The position numbers and the translations under genes are program-made. This document shows, piece after piece, positions 1 through 14,238 of a DNA stretch of 64,000 nucleotides (the first letter of the stretch is position 1; each line of letters begins with the position of its first letter). The stretch spans positions 10,850,001 through 10,914,000 of the forward strand of contig CM059625.1 in assembly GCA_030435675.1 (NCBI GenBank). The letters run 5' to 3'. The DNA comes from Steinernema hermaphroditum (Eukaryota > Nematoda > Chromadorea > Rhabditida > Steinernematidae). The notes under the pieces were generated by a model that was not told where the DNA came from, did no database searches, and worked only from the letters and a program-made list of their open reading frames with translations.

Positions 1-855
1 CGCTTTCATAAAAACATTGCATGTGACGCACCTGAACGTGGCCCTGACGTGCTGCTAGATGAAGCGCCGATGCTTTGTGGTACTCACTTGCCCTGCGGAA
101 GCTCTGCCACATATACCCGCTTTCCAAAAGTGTTTCCACCAGCTGGAAGCTAAGGACCTTTTTCGAAATTTGATGATATAGCTACCTTTACTCGACCGTT
201 TTCGCAAGCAACGTCAAACGCTGTCTTGCCCGAATTATCCACAGCTGTCAGATCGACCTTATAGTAGATCAAAAGTTTCATCTAAATGTAGAATTGCTTT
301 AGAATTACTGTTGTTTCTGTGTTTACAGCATCAATCATCCCATCCCGACAGGCAAGATGTGCCGGAGTGATGCCGCTGTAGTCGACACAATCGACATTGG
401 CGCCATTTTTAAGGAGCACGCTCGCCACTTCTGTTGACAATTGAATCACTGCGTAGTGAAGAGGTGTTCTTCCTGCAGTCGTTTAAGTGCACATTTTGTT
501 ACTGATCGCCCTTTACCTTTGCGATCTTCAACATCTATAGACACAACACCATTTTCAACAAGAGACTGCGCCATAACGGCGTTTCCCATTTGAGCGGCAT
601 GATGGAGACACGATGAGCTAAAGATAATAACAAGTTTTCAAAACTGTATTGTTTTGACGCGGTTTACCGTTCTTCGTCCCTCGATTCACTGATGTCATTC
701 TTGCGTTGGATACTGAGCAAATCTGCAAAATGCAAATTAACGCTTTTCAGAGCTGTGTTTATGTTTGTGCTTTGCGCCTCCGGCTTTGCATGGCAAGAGG
801 AATATGATTCCAGCGGCTTCCGAATAATATCATCGAGTAAACAACACATTAACAT
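1..855 (-). CDS. Ankyrin-repeat protein, 5' part (runs off window)
   Basis: Read on the minus strand from ATG at 855. Exon 1 (668-855) encodes a 62-residue leader without an obvious domain. Its GTAAAC donor joins in frame to an exon beginning at 617. The following exons give consecutive ankyrin repeats, with hallmark stretches SSCLHHAAQMGNAVMAQSL, RTPLHYAVIQLSTEVASVLL, GITPAHLACRDGM, DNSGKTAFDVACENGRV and ASALHLAARQGHV. At least five repeats are visible and the gene continues beyond base 1, so its C-terminal domains and identity are unknown. Ankyrin repeats are protein-binding scaffolds, and nothing visible here points to a particular subfamily. The introns are 40-60 bases, as elsewhere in the window. 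The ankyrin call is firm; the start is the first in-frame ATG and could be preceded by another exon. Confidence 0.8.
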
Positions 856-3800
856 GATCCGTCCTCTTCACAACAGCTGTTTCCATGCCCGAGCTATACA
901 TTCGCATTTTCGCGTATTGAATTAACCTCATTAGCACTGACGCACTTAAGAACATTGGAAGCAAACCTGATATGCTGGCCGAGAAGCGACGAAGAAGATT
1001 TTTACTGGACATTATCAGGGACTCCTTGGTCTCATAACTGAAAGGCCCTAAAAGAAATGGAATCAAAAGGGAAACGCGTAGCATAATGCAGTAAAAGTTA
1101 CTCGCGAACGTACAACCATGATGATACCGTTCCAATACACGACGTCACTCTAAGGCCGACACCGAGAGTTCGACAGTCAACGACAGACATAAGGCATTGA
1201 TACCGAACTCAAACAACAGACCGAGCACGCGCATTGTCTTAATCCTATTGCTCTCGCTGTCATCAGAGTGATCAATTATAAACAAAGCCGTTACTTGGAA
1301 CATATTCGTAAAGAACGCCGCCTCACAACGCAAATCGTCACTTGCTCTCACCGATCGCCGTATTGCAACTTGAACAAGTTGCGTGCTATTGTACTGAGAC
1401 TTTCATAGGATAACAGCAAGAAGATCAACACGAGAATTCGAGCTGGGCGTCGAGCTAAGTTGAAATTCGACACCTGCAGATCTACTTCGTATAGCCATAG
1501 GTACCATCGCATTATTAAATAGTTAAAACACGATCTTTATGCTCAAATAAAGGCGAACTTCGCTGAGAATACATCGGTAGAGCACATATAATTAACTCCA
1601 CAAATTTCCAAATTGAAATTGAGCAGCTGGGTGCGCTAAGGTCTTTACAAGAGAAAAAGCGAGCGCAAAGTGATTGAGGTTGCGGACTACTGAGAAGAAC
1701 CACTCGGAATCCCGATCGTGCGGTAAACCCGGTCGCACAAAAAAGTACGCACAATATAAAGAGGGAATGGGATTTGTGCACTCGTACACGTATTGCAACT
1801 TTGGGTGCTCGACAGATTTGGATTCACACATGAATGGATTTTGCGCTGCGGACATTTTTAAAACCCGTCGGCAGAAAAGGTAAACGAAGACTCCCTACAT
1901 AAATAGCAATATTGCAGACGTTTGCTGCGTGAATATTCCATCACTTATCAAGTCAAAAGCTGTATATTGCTATGATTCGACTTGATGGAGGCAGTGCGAA
2001 GGCATTTTCAATTTGTGGGCTCAGCTCAAGCATATTGGAGTCACGCTAACAATGGGCAATCAACGTTGTTTTCAGTGTGAACGAGAGAAGACAAAACCAT
2101 CTGCTCTCACGAAAAGCAAAGCTCACTGAGACTCAAATAACTCACACTTCACTCGAATGGGAAAGTGGAAGTTCTCCCAAAAGTACTATCGCATTAAGCT
2201 TTTAACTCTGCCATGCAACAGCAGTCACTGAAACATTGAAATTTTGTTCCGACAAAAGTGAAAGTGATTGTACTGCTCTCTCTCTAATAAGGTTTTAAAT
2301 CAACATTCCGCAATATTCAAAACCAAGGTCAATGGTTTCCCACAGACTCGCCCCTTTCATCCGCCAGTATACTTGAAAGCGCCTAATTAGTGCCTTCCGG
2401 GTACTTTTAAGGGGTATTCGCGCAAGTTTGCGCTATGCCGTGGAAAGTTTGTTGCAACAATTAATTTCGAGTTCTGCCAACCGCATCCCGCTGATCGCGA
2501 GTGCAACTCTCTCATTAACACGTCAACACGCCTAGCAGATTGCTCTTTTCATTGGCAAAAGGCAAAACTGGTGAATGGGTCGCGCACGATCAGCGGTTTA
2601 TAAGGGTTTAATAACCGATTGGCGAAAATGCGAAAGAGAGACAAACTCCCCTTGGCGGAGCCATATCGCTTGCGCTTTGTAACGAACAGGTTTTCATTCA
2701 TTGGCTCATTCATCTGTCTAATTACAAACAGCGCTGAAATGTATGCAAATTGAATTCTTTCCAGACGCAAACAAATACACGAAAAGGCGCACGGATTGAT
2801 CACTAAATTGAACACAAAATTTCAACAAAACTCATTTTCTGCAAACTGGAGTACGTCAGTCAAAGTGATACGTCTTGAGCGATTAACGGGTAATAGACAT
2901 TGACCAGAGTGATGGAAAACTTGTAGGTGGGTGTGAAAGGGAATCAGAGCTATCAATTAACCCGACTTCATAGAGACAGCCCGCGCATGTGCGGGATCAT
3001 TTCAGTCGCAAAAGCAATTAGAAGAAATTGAGTGATACACACGGAGACCATTCGGATAATGACTGAAAGACCCATTCTGTATCATTCTGTCGGCGTTCGC
3101 TGAGAGTGGCGGCGCGTGGCATCGAGTGAGTTCGGTGTGGTTGTGCTCCTGATCTCTTAATTGCAGGTTGGATAAAGCAAACATAAAATCTAATAGCGGT
3201 GTATTCTCAAGTGCTACACTCAGTAAAATGATGCGCATTGATTAACGAAAGACGTACGCATTATGGCGCAGAGTATTGTGGGTCGTCGCCCATAACTGTT
3301 GACACACTGTGGCGATTAGTTCGTTCAATCATCTCGCTCGCATAAGGAATTCCGAAAACAATTTGCACCGTATTGGGTTCACGCTTGGCTAGCGGTTACA
3401 GATCTGCCCAGATAGCTTCTCAGGGCAGGAAGTGTTAAACAGATTGCGTCAACATAGAGCCGTTTGTGTTGTCTTTTACGTCTTTCGTGTTTGCACTTTC
3501 CCGTTTTTATGTCTACTTCTTAGCAAAAATTCAAAAGTGAGTGGTGTAAATTGCGGACTTGGATATTTCAGGTATGTGCTTGATTGTCATCTAAATTAGT
3601 CTAGCGCATAACATGGAAGTGCTGTACGAATAAGTCGCACACGAACTAGAAAGTCAAAAGTTGACACACAACATAAATATTAAATTCTTTACGAATGTCA
3701 ACTATACAAAACAATACTCATAAAAATTTATATTACGCAAAGGCACATGTAGAAGAACGACTGAATTACATTTAGAAACTTTACAACTGGACATGCACAG

Positions 3801-3988
3801 CTAGAAATAGGACATTGAGGATGTAGACTGTAGATATGTGGCCACAAATGGGGATATGTGGCCACCAGGAGGGAAAACACACATTTAGTAATCGTCTTAC
3901 AAAGGTAACACCACTAAACGTCTGAAGATGCCAGTCCGTCAAGGCTGCAGTCGGGTTTCTTAAATTCAAATTTGTTATTGTGTCCTTT
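856..3988. other. Intergenic region, no supported gene
   Basis: About 3.1 kb between the start of the ankyrin gene and the liprin-beta stop codon. It holds only short open frames (under 90 codons) on both strands, with no splice continuity or recognisable motif. It presumably contains the ankyrin gene promoter and the liprin-beta 3' UTR. Confidence 0.6.
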
Positions 3989-6900
3989 TCAAGCCGGAGC
4001 ACCTACAGGTAGCATATGTCGTCGATAAACCGGATCCACGGGCTCGTCGGGTTCGACGAGAACTTCATTTTTGGTTTTCTTTCGCGTTATAGAAAATCCT
4101 TTTTTCACCAGCTGAACAACCAACGGTGTTATCGGTTTTCGACAATGAACATACCTTTATCTTCAACAGTGGCGTTAAAAAGGTGACTAGAGGCTGCGCT
4201 AGCACCTCTCTCTTATGACTGACAATCCGTGGACCCAGCAGATTATTGAAGTGTGTTGTTAAATGTCTCCTTAAGAGTGTCTTGTGAGCAGGAATTTGAA
4301 GAACTTCGGCAAGGGATTCGGCAGTGAATGTTGGCTCGTTGACCTGAAAGCAACGGGACGCTTACAGCTTCGCTCTTTGTTTAGCTCACCATTAAAGCTC
4401 CGTGGATACCCGCGCAATTAAGATTTGGAGTGAATTCACCCAAGTCGATCGTCTTCAACCACTCGACCACACACTGTTGAGACCACTTCTCAACCTCATT
4501 AGCAATTGGGCACTTTTGAATGAGATCCTAAACAGCGACTTTGATTTAAAGCGCGCGAATTGTAACGTACTGCATCAAATTTACGTTCTAATCTATGAGG
4601 GAGGAAAGAAATATTGTGGAGGAATGCAATGCCTCTGGCAACTGCTGCATGCTGCAAGGCTGAAGTGATTTTCATCTGGAATTCACATTGACTGTTAGAT
4701 CGCACCCATTTAGCACTTACCTCTACAAGCTCGGCAGCAGTCAGTGTGACCAGAAGTGGTCCCTCGATCATGTTTTCGGTAAATACTTCTTTGTACTGCG
4801 GTAAACCGATTTCGTCCAACCATCGAACTACCTGAACTGGTCTTGTAAAACTTAATAAGATAGACGCCAAGGTTCAACCTGATAAGTGTCCATAATTTCG
4901 CTAACATCATTTCTGGGTTGTTCAATGCTGTGCAAAAAGAGCAGCAGTCTCTTCCTGTGGAAGGGATTTCTGATTAACAGGTCCTTTTCTAGTTCCAATT
5001 GAGACATGTTGAGCAGATGTCGACCGGACCTCACACATCGTTCAACTTCAGGGACGTAAGCAGTGAATCCTATTTCTGCCATCCATTCACACACTTGATC
5101 TGTAGTAAAATCGACGAACAGTTGTACTTGCGGACGTCTCGGCATAGCGCCAGAAACAGGACCAACTAATCGTGCGCTTGCCGATGATCTGAAGATTCAG
5201 CCGTTTTGTACTCATTCAATAAGTGGGTATACCGGATGTTTGAGTTTCTTCTGAATTCGCCTAGCCGATTCTCCTGCGAATTGCTCCGCGAGAACTTCCC
5301 GAGAAGATTGCGTATAGTGGATCTCGTACGACCTCTGCGGAATCTTTCCGTAGAGGCCCCAGTTGATTGCTGCCGTCCTCGTGTCAACTCATCATCACTT
5401 TCAGCTATAAAGGAGAGATCAGAAATGGAAGTGATGGATGCGAGTCGTGCAGCTAGTCAGTGCTAAAGACGAGGACTTGCTGTTGATGAGTTAAACCGCA
5501 AAAGCTGAGATTTCATGTTATGAACGCGACGGACGAAGGGTTAGGTCAGTTGTTATGTAGGGTAAGTAAATGTGGCAAAAGAGAAAATCCGAAAGGCATG
5601 CTCACGCGAATGATTATTTTGGTTGCAGTAGTCATCATCCATAAGGGACTGCATTGCACGCGGACCTAGGTTGGGCGCTGAGGTGCTTCGCTTGTTCGAG
5701 CGTCTCTGACGGTCACTACGAAATTTCTCCTGAATCCAGCGGTTTATGTGTACTTTGTACGATCGACCCGCCGATGGCGGCTTTCGCGAACTTCCGCTGA
5801 TAACACTCGGAGTTGCTGATGGGCGGTACTCACCACTTATGCCCGAACTGGCGATAGAAATCTTTTGAAGTGCATTACTTGACTCTCTCTGAAGACATAA
5901 CTCTTCTACTAATGCACGAAAACGTTTGCATACCTTAGTATTTACTGATCGCGGTAATGAGTTGCAGTTGTAAGAGCTGTTTATCTGCTGCTGCATTTGA
6001 AGTTCTCCACCAATTCGGCGTAATTCGTCCAGTTCGGCTGCAAGTTGTCTGGCTGCGGGCGATGACGGAGATCGATAGCTCGAGGGTCCTGGAGAGGCTG
6101 ACGAGCATGGGACAGTACCCATCATATAGTAGTTTGAGTGCGGCTTAATCAAATGCCTTGGCGTTCCTGATGTCGAGGACCAGGAAGAGTGTTGAGGGCT
6201 GGCCGCGGAAAGTGATGATGTGTAGGAGGAGGACGAAGGCATCTGTGACTAAAATAAGTAACAGTTCTGAAACCCGGAAACGTGAGCTTACCTGAGCAGG
6301 TGATCGTGTCGATAGATGCATTTGGGGAACATTACATAGACTGGTTGGATAGGACGAGGAGTGGGCAATGGGATCCAGTGTGTCTTCCTGCACAAAAGCA
6401 CGAAAGTTTGTGTCAAGAGAAATATTGCGTACTGTGAGTAATTTCCGTATTTGGGCATTAATGTCGAACGGCTGGTTTTTGTCGTAGGTGCCGTGCCGCG
6501 CCAGAGGAAACGAGGGAGAATTTCGCATCTCCATCGTCGACGAATATTTTTCCATTTCGCGCTCCTTTGCTTGTTCGTCTAGCGCGGACCGCAAAGTGTT
6601 GATCTCCATATTCTGAAACTCTTGGTAATACTGAGAGGCACTATAAATTAACCTTTTGTTCGTTGTCAGCAATTAGTTTCTGCACAGTCAACCTGAGTTT
6701 CTCCATTTCATCTTCTATAATTCAACTCATATGACTCAGTGCATAAACAACAACAACATACGTGGCTCGGATGTACCGTGGCATGATTGGACAGCGTGAG
6801 TGTTGAACTGTCCCTGAGTGTTCAGGTGAAGCCCTTGCGCGAGGACGTTGTGCATCGACTGAGTGAGCCTTTCCACTTCCGTCTACAATTATCTTGCTGT

Positions 6901-9900
6901 GGTTTAGCTTTCTTAGGAAACTATGGGAAACACAAGAGACACGATAGGCATTAGAGTGACATACCTGGGAGAGTCTTAGTTTCCTCTCGGTTTCATTCTT
7001 TTCGCGCTCCATAGTAGCGTACATTAACTTCAAATTGGAAACTTCCGCCATCAAACCCAGTTTTTGGCTTTCCAAATGGCCGCACTCATTCGGTCGCTAA
7101 GATTATAAAATATGTCTGAGATCAAAAAACGTCGGACATACGTCGTGGATAAGTTCTTCCGTGGAGTCCAGCTTGCTTCGTTTGGCCGCCAAGAGAGATT
7201 CGAGGTCACTGATCTTTTCGCGCTGAGCGCCGACCTGCTCCGTAAGCACGGAAACCTGCAGCGATAGGCTGTCCCTGGCCATAGCCAGCCTTTGGAACTT
7301 CTCCGGTATCTCCGGGTATTCGGGGCAGGATACGGTAGACATGGACGGCGAGGGACTCTAAAAGCGCGAAAGATTAGCGGCACGTCAATTCAGTTCAATG
7401 GAAAGGGGTGTTAGCGTAAAACAAAAAGCTAGTAGCAAACATACAACAACGCTGTTAGAGTGGATGTCCGTTCTTTAAGTACGGTATTTAATTCATTTGA
7501 TTCTCTCGCAAACAGTTGCACAATATTGCTTCGTTTTTTCATAAAAAAGAACTGAGTGGGTTTGATCCAGGCACTTATTTTAGCTCGGCAAAGTTGCTTT
7601 GCAGAAATGAATAGAACGCTACTAAGACAAGCGTCTGAGAAGATTATGCAATTATACCAATGTGTTTCTGCTTTCTCATCTGCTCACAAACGGGCGCACC
7701 CAAAATGGAAGGGCCAAGACGCAGTCATCGCGACGACATCGACCCGCTGCTTAGCTACCGAAAGATGGATAAACAGCTATTATCTTTATCCTTGGCTGTC
7801 CACAGAACGATTTTAGGCGCATATATATTCGCCGAAAATTGAGCGCTCGCTCATTAGTTACAGGATGTGTTAGTGGTACATTTCAATTGGAGGCACAGAC
7901 AAGCACAGACCCAATAGGGAGATCGTCAGAAGTCATGTCCGCCGAAAACTGCCAGGAAGAACTACAGTATTGATTGCATATCGAACTGTCCAACACTCAG
8001 ATCATGCTTGGGGTCATGCACCGCAGATCTTGGCACAAACGCCTACCAAACTGATCCGCGACGTCCAGCTATTTACACGGTTAGAACGCAAGTTATCTTG
8101 TGCGAACGGAGTCACCCCCATATGGAGAGAAAGTTGCGAATTGCCATATTTCGAGTCTGAAAGGCTGCGGTGGATCCTATGCTGGTGTCGACCTGGTGCA
8201 CCTCCACCAGTCGTTCCTGGCCGGATACGGTACGGTGGAGGCGGTGGCAACTGAGAGCAGCTGGATCCACTGCTGAATCCCGAATCACTGTAGTGCGTCA
8301 CGTATGGGACGACTGGCCTGGACGAACTGGCGCTTGTTGATGTGCTTCTTAAGGAGATCGATGATTATTAGCGCAAAGCGGATCGAATCGCTTTGATTAA
8401 CACCAATTTGCAATTATGCTGGAGTGACGGAAATTGAAAGGAGATAAAAGTGCTGGATCTAATCGAGGGTCTCTGCCGAGAACAGCCGACCACACATATC
8501 GGCGAGAACAAATGGACATGTGGGAGCAATGGGGGCCAGTCGCAGTGTATAAAACCGACCCAGAAATACGCTACTGAGCGACCTTAATTGAGTTATGCAA
8601 AACATCCGTGTTTTCGCTCGCCTTGTCTATCTAATTATCAATGGACGGCTTCTTGCAGATGCCTATTTCAAACTTCCAATGGTCGGTCGCCTCTTATCAA
8701 AGAGCAATTGACGTTTCCGTGGCCGTGCTAATTATCGTAATGCTTATTACTCGAAACAACTACCTTATGATGCTATTGCGGCTTTCTCTGAGTATTGATC
8801 CACTCTCGCTGTTCTTCAAAGCGGCGATCGAATCGTGGGACATCACTTTAGATGGAAAAGCGGCGCGGTGATCAGCAATTCGGAAGTCAGGTGCACCTCT
8901 GTTAAGGTGATCAGGGATCGAGGACATTCCACGGAGTTCGGAGTTGCCGGATGGAAGTTGAGGAATGTTTAGAGAAGAGCACAGGTCATCGCACAGGTAA
9001 TATAAACGGCTTCGAAGGAACTAGGAGAGCCGCTGACGGACGGGGGGCCAGCCGCCACCTTCGGTTCTCGGACTAGCGGCAACGAGCGGCCAGACAGAGA
9101 GCCGTAGTCTTTTTCACACTCAAACATAGATATGTGATAGCCAACTGCTAACAAAACTCGCTTTTGAACAATTCGCACAAATTTTACAAAATGCGCGTCA
9201 AAGGTCACGTACACGTCGCATGACACGGTAGGCGGAGTACGCTTGTTTCAAAGTTACATGGGTTCGACCTTTCCTCGTAAAAAAAAGAGTTCGGCGGACC
9301 CTCAGAGAGAAAGGGCGGTAGTGCGTAAAGGGACAAGGATTCCGCTTGACGAGGCTCTGTTGCTATTTTTCGCTCTATATTGGTGCCACCGCATTAGTTG
9401 AGTAGCGTTGACTCGCGTTCAGGACGAGTCAAGTTTTAATTAGCAGTTAAACCTTGTAGTCAAACAGCACAGATGCCCGAATGAGGTTCACTCGCGCTAA
9501 TTCAGAATGCGCGTCTCAGCCCTCGTTTTCCGCCCTTCATTTATTCATCTGTTTCCCTCGCATTTCGACTTCATTTGCACGCGACTTGCTTATCTTCTCT
9601 TTTACCCAAACTAAGACAATGACAGAAATAGCGTTGAAGAAAACCAGAAAGGAAATGGTAGGTCCCGGAGCATTTTGATTATCGAATTACCCACTCAAAA
9701 CGCGTTGGGTCCCCTGCGCGCAATCACTTAACTATGTATTGCAACACAAAATAATAGTCAACACAGTGCGCGGACAAGTAAACGTCCGAATAATATCCTT
9801 GTTGCATTCATCTATGTCCGCAACTAGGCTATAATAGACTCGAGAAAGAGGCGAATCAAAACTATTACAGCTATAATCTCCTAGCCGACGTTCGCTTTCT

Positions 9901-12008
9901 CTCGCTCACCGCTGCTCGCTCTCTTGGCGCGCCTGGGCCATCTTCCTGAATTTGCTTGAAGGCACTTGTTACAACGAGCGACGGCCGATTGGTTAGTCTC
10001 ACCTAGCAACAACCACATTCCTTCCATTCCTCAAACGTAATGATTGATGGTAGTCACAGGCCATAGGGACATACCGGACGCTCTACCTGCAGTCCACTCT
10101 CCCCATTAGGCAATGAAAACTTATGTGCAAAAGCTTGCATAGCGTGAAAAAGGAATAAGCACTTAGAAAATTGAAACAAGGCAGATAGATCAAAAGGCTA
10201 AACTGACCATATGTTTTTCCGTAAAGCGAGAGAGCCAAGTGATTATTTTGAGTTGTGTTTCCAGATCGGGCTTTTCGAACTGATCGTCCTCAATTGCCTG
10301 AAAGCAGCACACCGAAATAGATTGATTGTTGGCAGGGTGGTAGCTGCATAATGTCAATCTGTTGTTCAGCAAATCCATTTTCGCAAACCCTCAGACACGT
10401 AACATCTTATCGAATTCTCGTTACGAAAGGGGAAAATTACATAGTGCAAACAAACCAATACGATTTGAGGGGTTCGTACAAACACAGCATGGCCCTCAAG
10501 GTGGCCATACTCATTAAGCAATCTGGGCTTCTTGAAAATTACACGTGCGAGAAAGGCTTACTTTAACGAAAATGTTGAGGGATGGAACTGGCGGAGTTAA
10601 CGGCGATAGTACTCGGATATCCGAAGGTGGGCTTTCGCCTCCCGATACATCGCTTGCATCTGAAATGCAACTGTCAAAAAAATACCTGTCGTTTAAAAAC
10701 TACCGTTTCCGTCACATTCTTCCCGTCCTCTTCCATTCCAATTGGCAACAGCTGAGTTCCAGGAGAAGTTGGCAAACTGTTTTTCCGTGTTGCCATTTTC
10801 AAAGCAATTAGATGCTTCACTGTCCGTGAGACTGTCACACACGCTCTGTTTCGGTTCCATCGCCTCTCTTACTGCGGATTGTTCCACATTTGCGGAGAAG
10901 TCGGACATGTTGTTGTTGATGAGGGAGGCAGTGACGTCGGCGGAAGAAGCCGATTTCGACGCTCTTGAACCTAGATAACGACAAAATTGTATGACATAAA
11001 AGATACACAATAGATGGGGGACCCGATCAAAAGCTAACAATCTCCTTCGCGGGCGCAGAAAAGTTGTGCAGGTCGAAGGTGTTTATTGATTCGTTTTAAG
11101 TGACAGTGCAAGTGCAAACACGAACAACCACGCGACCATGAAAGGAGGGTAAAATTCAGTCGGTGTCGTTCGTTGATTGCGATACTCGGTAGATAGCCTC
11201 AAGTCGTAAGAGTCATCCGTTTTGATCGACATTGACGATATCTCCTCTTTACTGCCACGCAGACGGAAGTGTACGGTGTGCGCGGTCATTGTTCGCGGTT
11301 ACAGATACACATGGCGTTCGCAAACCAGAATTCAATTAGTCGACCAAGCCTTAACTGTGCTAACGTGCTGGTTTACCTACCAAACTGCCGTCGAATTCCT
11401 CTTTCAAACGAGAAGTAAAACAATTGCGGGCTTGCGTTTGGGCACAAAATCACCACTCGATTCTTTCCTGCTACGAAGAAAGATCGAATTTCAGAAATTC
11501 TAACGACATGAAGAACAAGCATGACCCGCGAACGAGTGTGATGGCAAGAAAGTAACGATGGTCGAACCGCGGAAACAGTGCTGCCGAAACCCTCATCATG
11601 CGTTCGCTATTAAATTTTTGTCGCAGCAGTAATTTAGATGTAATACACAGGCGCCACACAGCAGTATTTTACTGTGTGGTAAAAAATGAAATAAGAATCT
11701 ACGAGAAACGCCACATATGCAGTGCGCCTACCATATGATGCGGCATAAACAAAGACACAATTAGTCAAGATTTTGCAAAAAATCGCGACAAAAGACAAAT
11801 GACCAATATCGTATTATTTAGTCTATTCGTTAAAATGTTGTCCTCAGATCAAAGATTTGATTTCAACTGCAGAACGACATAAGGACTTACCAATGAATTC
11901 ATCAATCTGCTGAAGAGCTGAACTCAGAAAAAGGTTTGCTTCTTCAAAGCCATCTGCCGAAAAATTCGGGAGTAGTTCCGATCTGCATTGTCCATTCGTG
12001 ACTTCCAT
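3989..12008 (-). CDS. hlb-1: Liprin-beta (coiled coil plus three SAM domains)
   Basis: Liprin-beta is a scaffold of synapses and cell adhesions. The start is ATG at 12008; this exon contains LFLSSALQQIDEFI, matching the liprin-beta N-terminus. Further exons lie near 10700-10978, 10208-10297 and 8049-8390 (Ser/Pro-rich). The coiled coil at about 7000-7360 reads SLQVSVLTEQVGAQREKI and LGLMAEVSNLKL, both family signatures. The exon near 5650 has NKRSTSAPNLG, and 5170-5390 has IRNLLGKFSRSNS. SAM1 (4860-5145) contains TTDQVCEWMAEIGF and HRKRLLLFLHSIE; SAM2 (4499-4870) contains WLDEIGLPQYKEVF; SAM3 (4180-4360) contains IPAHKTLLRRHLTTHFNNLLG split over an intron-free stretch. The stop is TGA at 3989-3991. 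Order and content match animal liprin-beta, and the ortholog in C. elegans is hlb-1. Introns between 8.4 and 12 kb are unusually long for this window and may hold regulatory sites or alternative starts. Confidence 0.9.
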
Positions 12009-14238
12009 TTCTTCCGTTGTTTTGTCAAATCATAAATGAAAAGAGGACTGCAATCGTGATTATCAGAAAAGAATAAGCATTGCCGCGTCATGAAAACAAG
12101 TGGCATTACCTAGGCGCAAAGATATCGCGGATCACGGTGCCGAGAATCAATCAATAGTGCAGCTTTGGATGAGAGTCGAAGGCATGCAACTTGCCGACTG
12201 TGTCAACCCTCTTGCTTTTTTAGATCATCGAAAGATACATGATTCTAAATTTCAGTGTCACACTTTTTGAAATTTCGGAAGCAGGGTCCATTACTGGGAA
12301 TGTGTTAAACAATAGTAGTAACCTAAACTGGGATAACGATGAAATAGTCATCGAAAAGCGCTCTGAGGGTTAGGATGCATCTACGGTCGTCGAGTTTGCG
12401 CGACAGTGCAGAACGGGGCATAGTGCAAACAGTGAAAGTCGCGTACCCAAGCGAGCCGGCTGCATTCTATACGGACACCTTTGGGTCAGCTCAATAAAGA
12501 AAACGTGAAGATTGAAAAATTTGTTTTTAACGATAACCGCGACAGAACTGCTCGCACGAAGCGAAAAATGAGGCCAATTGAGGAACGAGTCTCCGGTCTC
12601 TGGAATCGAAATGGACTGGAAGAACGTTATTCCGCCTGTTTTGCTTCGTTACCGTGAAGGTCTTCTCACTTTTTGGCGCGCACTCGCGAAACAAGTGTGA
12701 ACTGGATCAGCAATGGTTGTTAACCTACCGACTGCAAAAACAATTACAGATTTTGTTTCATCAAAATATCTCGAAACACGTTTGCGCTTTTGATTCGCGG
12801 AGTGTCGGAAAAGAAGGAAAAAGAAATCTGTGCTTTGTAATTGTGCGATTAGCTTTGAGATAAGTGATGTGCGAGGCAGACGACACAGCGGAGCCTCGAT
12901 TCAGTTGTTAGCGACCACATAGCGGTGAACGCTGAGAGGCCAGCACAGGTTGGTTGCTTGACGTCTTTTTCTATCAGCCGGGTTAAAGAGGTCTAGAGGG
13001 TTTGTCGCAACAACAAGTTCAAAGAATACTACTGCAGGAGTGTCATAAAATATAGTGGTTGGTTAAACACAGTCTGACTACTCATACAATGTATTAGCTT
13101 TATGAATCTTGTTGTATAACGGTAAAATAATATAACTAATCATAATCTTAAGTAGGCCTCAGAGAGCACTGCTGTTCGTAGCTGCCCATCACGCTGAAGT
13201 ACAATTTTGCAGCTTCTTTGGGTAAGTTAAGCGCATTAAAGGAGTCCCCAGAACAGACAAATTTTATGCTTGACGCTTTAGATGTGTCGTGCCATGTCTC
13301 TTCTAGATTACGACAAGACAGTTGATCAATTGTGTGATAAGGACAACTGAGTAATCGAGAAATCTCCCTTGGGTCCATTTGTCTTTATTAAATGCACTCA
13401 AAACTTACTATCGTGGCGCCTCTTCTTCGCCACAAAAGGGCAGTAAGTGACAACTGAATTTTCACATAATTAAATCATTTATGTGCTGGCCATCTAAATT
13501 ACATCATAGGATAATGAGTCAACCGTCCTTGGCTGTTGGAAAAAAAAACTAGACAATCGGAGGAAAGGGTGAGGAAGCACGTATTTCATCGCAGTCAGCA
13601 CATAAATGAGTCTTCGCGCGCGCAGTATGCTAATCCACGACCGTTTGTTCGATTTGCGAACCAAAAAATGACCCTCTATGGGATTCGAGTCACCGTTTGC
13701 GCGAAAGGACACCATGTAACAATTAGAAGCAAACAACACCGCAGAACATTCGCGAACAGAGTGAGGAACGAAGCTTTTCAGATGAACGATGCTCTCTCTC
13801 TCCGCACCAACCGTCACTGTCATCGTACCGCCGCGCGCAATTACTCCTAAGCCGGCATCCTACCGACTCTCGCGACTGACTGCTTTGACCTCTAGCTCGT
13901 AGTGCACTCTCCTGTGGAGTGCATGCACTGTTGTTCTGCGCATCGTCAAGCGCCGGGTATTTCAGCTGTGGCCACAATGCTGGCACATCTGTACAGTAAT
14001 GCGTGTGAGCGGTGCCTGTGGAACAACTGTTAGTCATTTTCATCTCCTTAGCGCGATGTCGCTGGAACATTAACTGGTGTTGTTTTTGTTGCTCTTCATT
14101 GTTTTTCTGCCTATGTCAACTTTCAGTAATTTAATAGTTATATGTTACATATCTAGCGATCTCTGATCTCCGTTCTTCCCGCTTGTTGGTGACTGCGATA
14201 TGGCTCTCTCTTCGATCCTCGGTTTTGATACCCACTCA
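12009..14238. other. Intergenic region upstream of liprin-beta
   Basis: Roughly 2.2 kb between the liprin-beta start and the SGSM3 stop. Apart from the weak minus-strand frame at 13148-13378, I see only overlapping short frames on both strands with no domain or splice support. It probably contains the liprin-beta promoter. Confidence 0.5.
13148..13378 (-). CDS. Possible small or terminal exon, unrecognised
   Basis: A 76-codon minus-strand frame beginning ATG-GAC-CCA and ending Ser-Leu-Arg-Pro-Thr-TAA. The composition is protein-like (for example LNLPKEAAKLYFSVMGSYEQ) and contains no long low-complexity run. It lies downstream of the SGSM3 stop codon and upstream of liprin-beta, so it is not part of either. 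A putative upstream exon near 13425-13470 ends in GTAAGT, but the phase does not join cleanly. No family is recognised. It could be a short gene, a last exon, or chance. Confidence 0.25.
   Translation of the reverse strand: MDPREISRLLSCPYHTIDQLSCRNLEETWHDTSKASSIKFVCSGDSFNALNLPKEAAKLYFSVMGSYEQQCSLRPT

Noticed and set aside
13494..13850. Overlapping 104-109 codon frames on both strands
   Set aside because: Mirror-image open frames with no motif; no ATG or splice context that links them to neighbouring genes.
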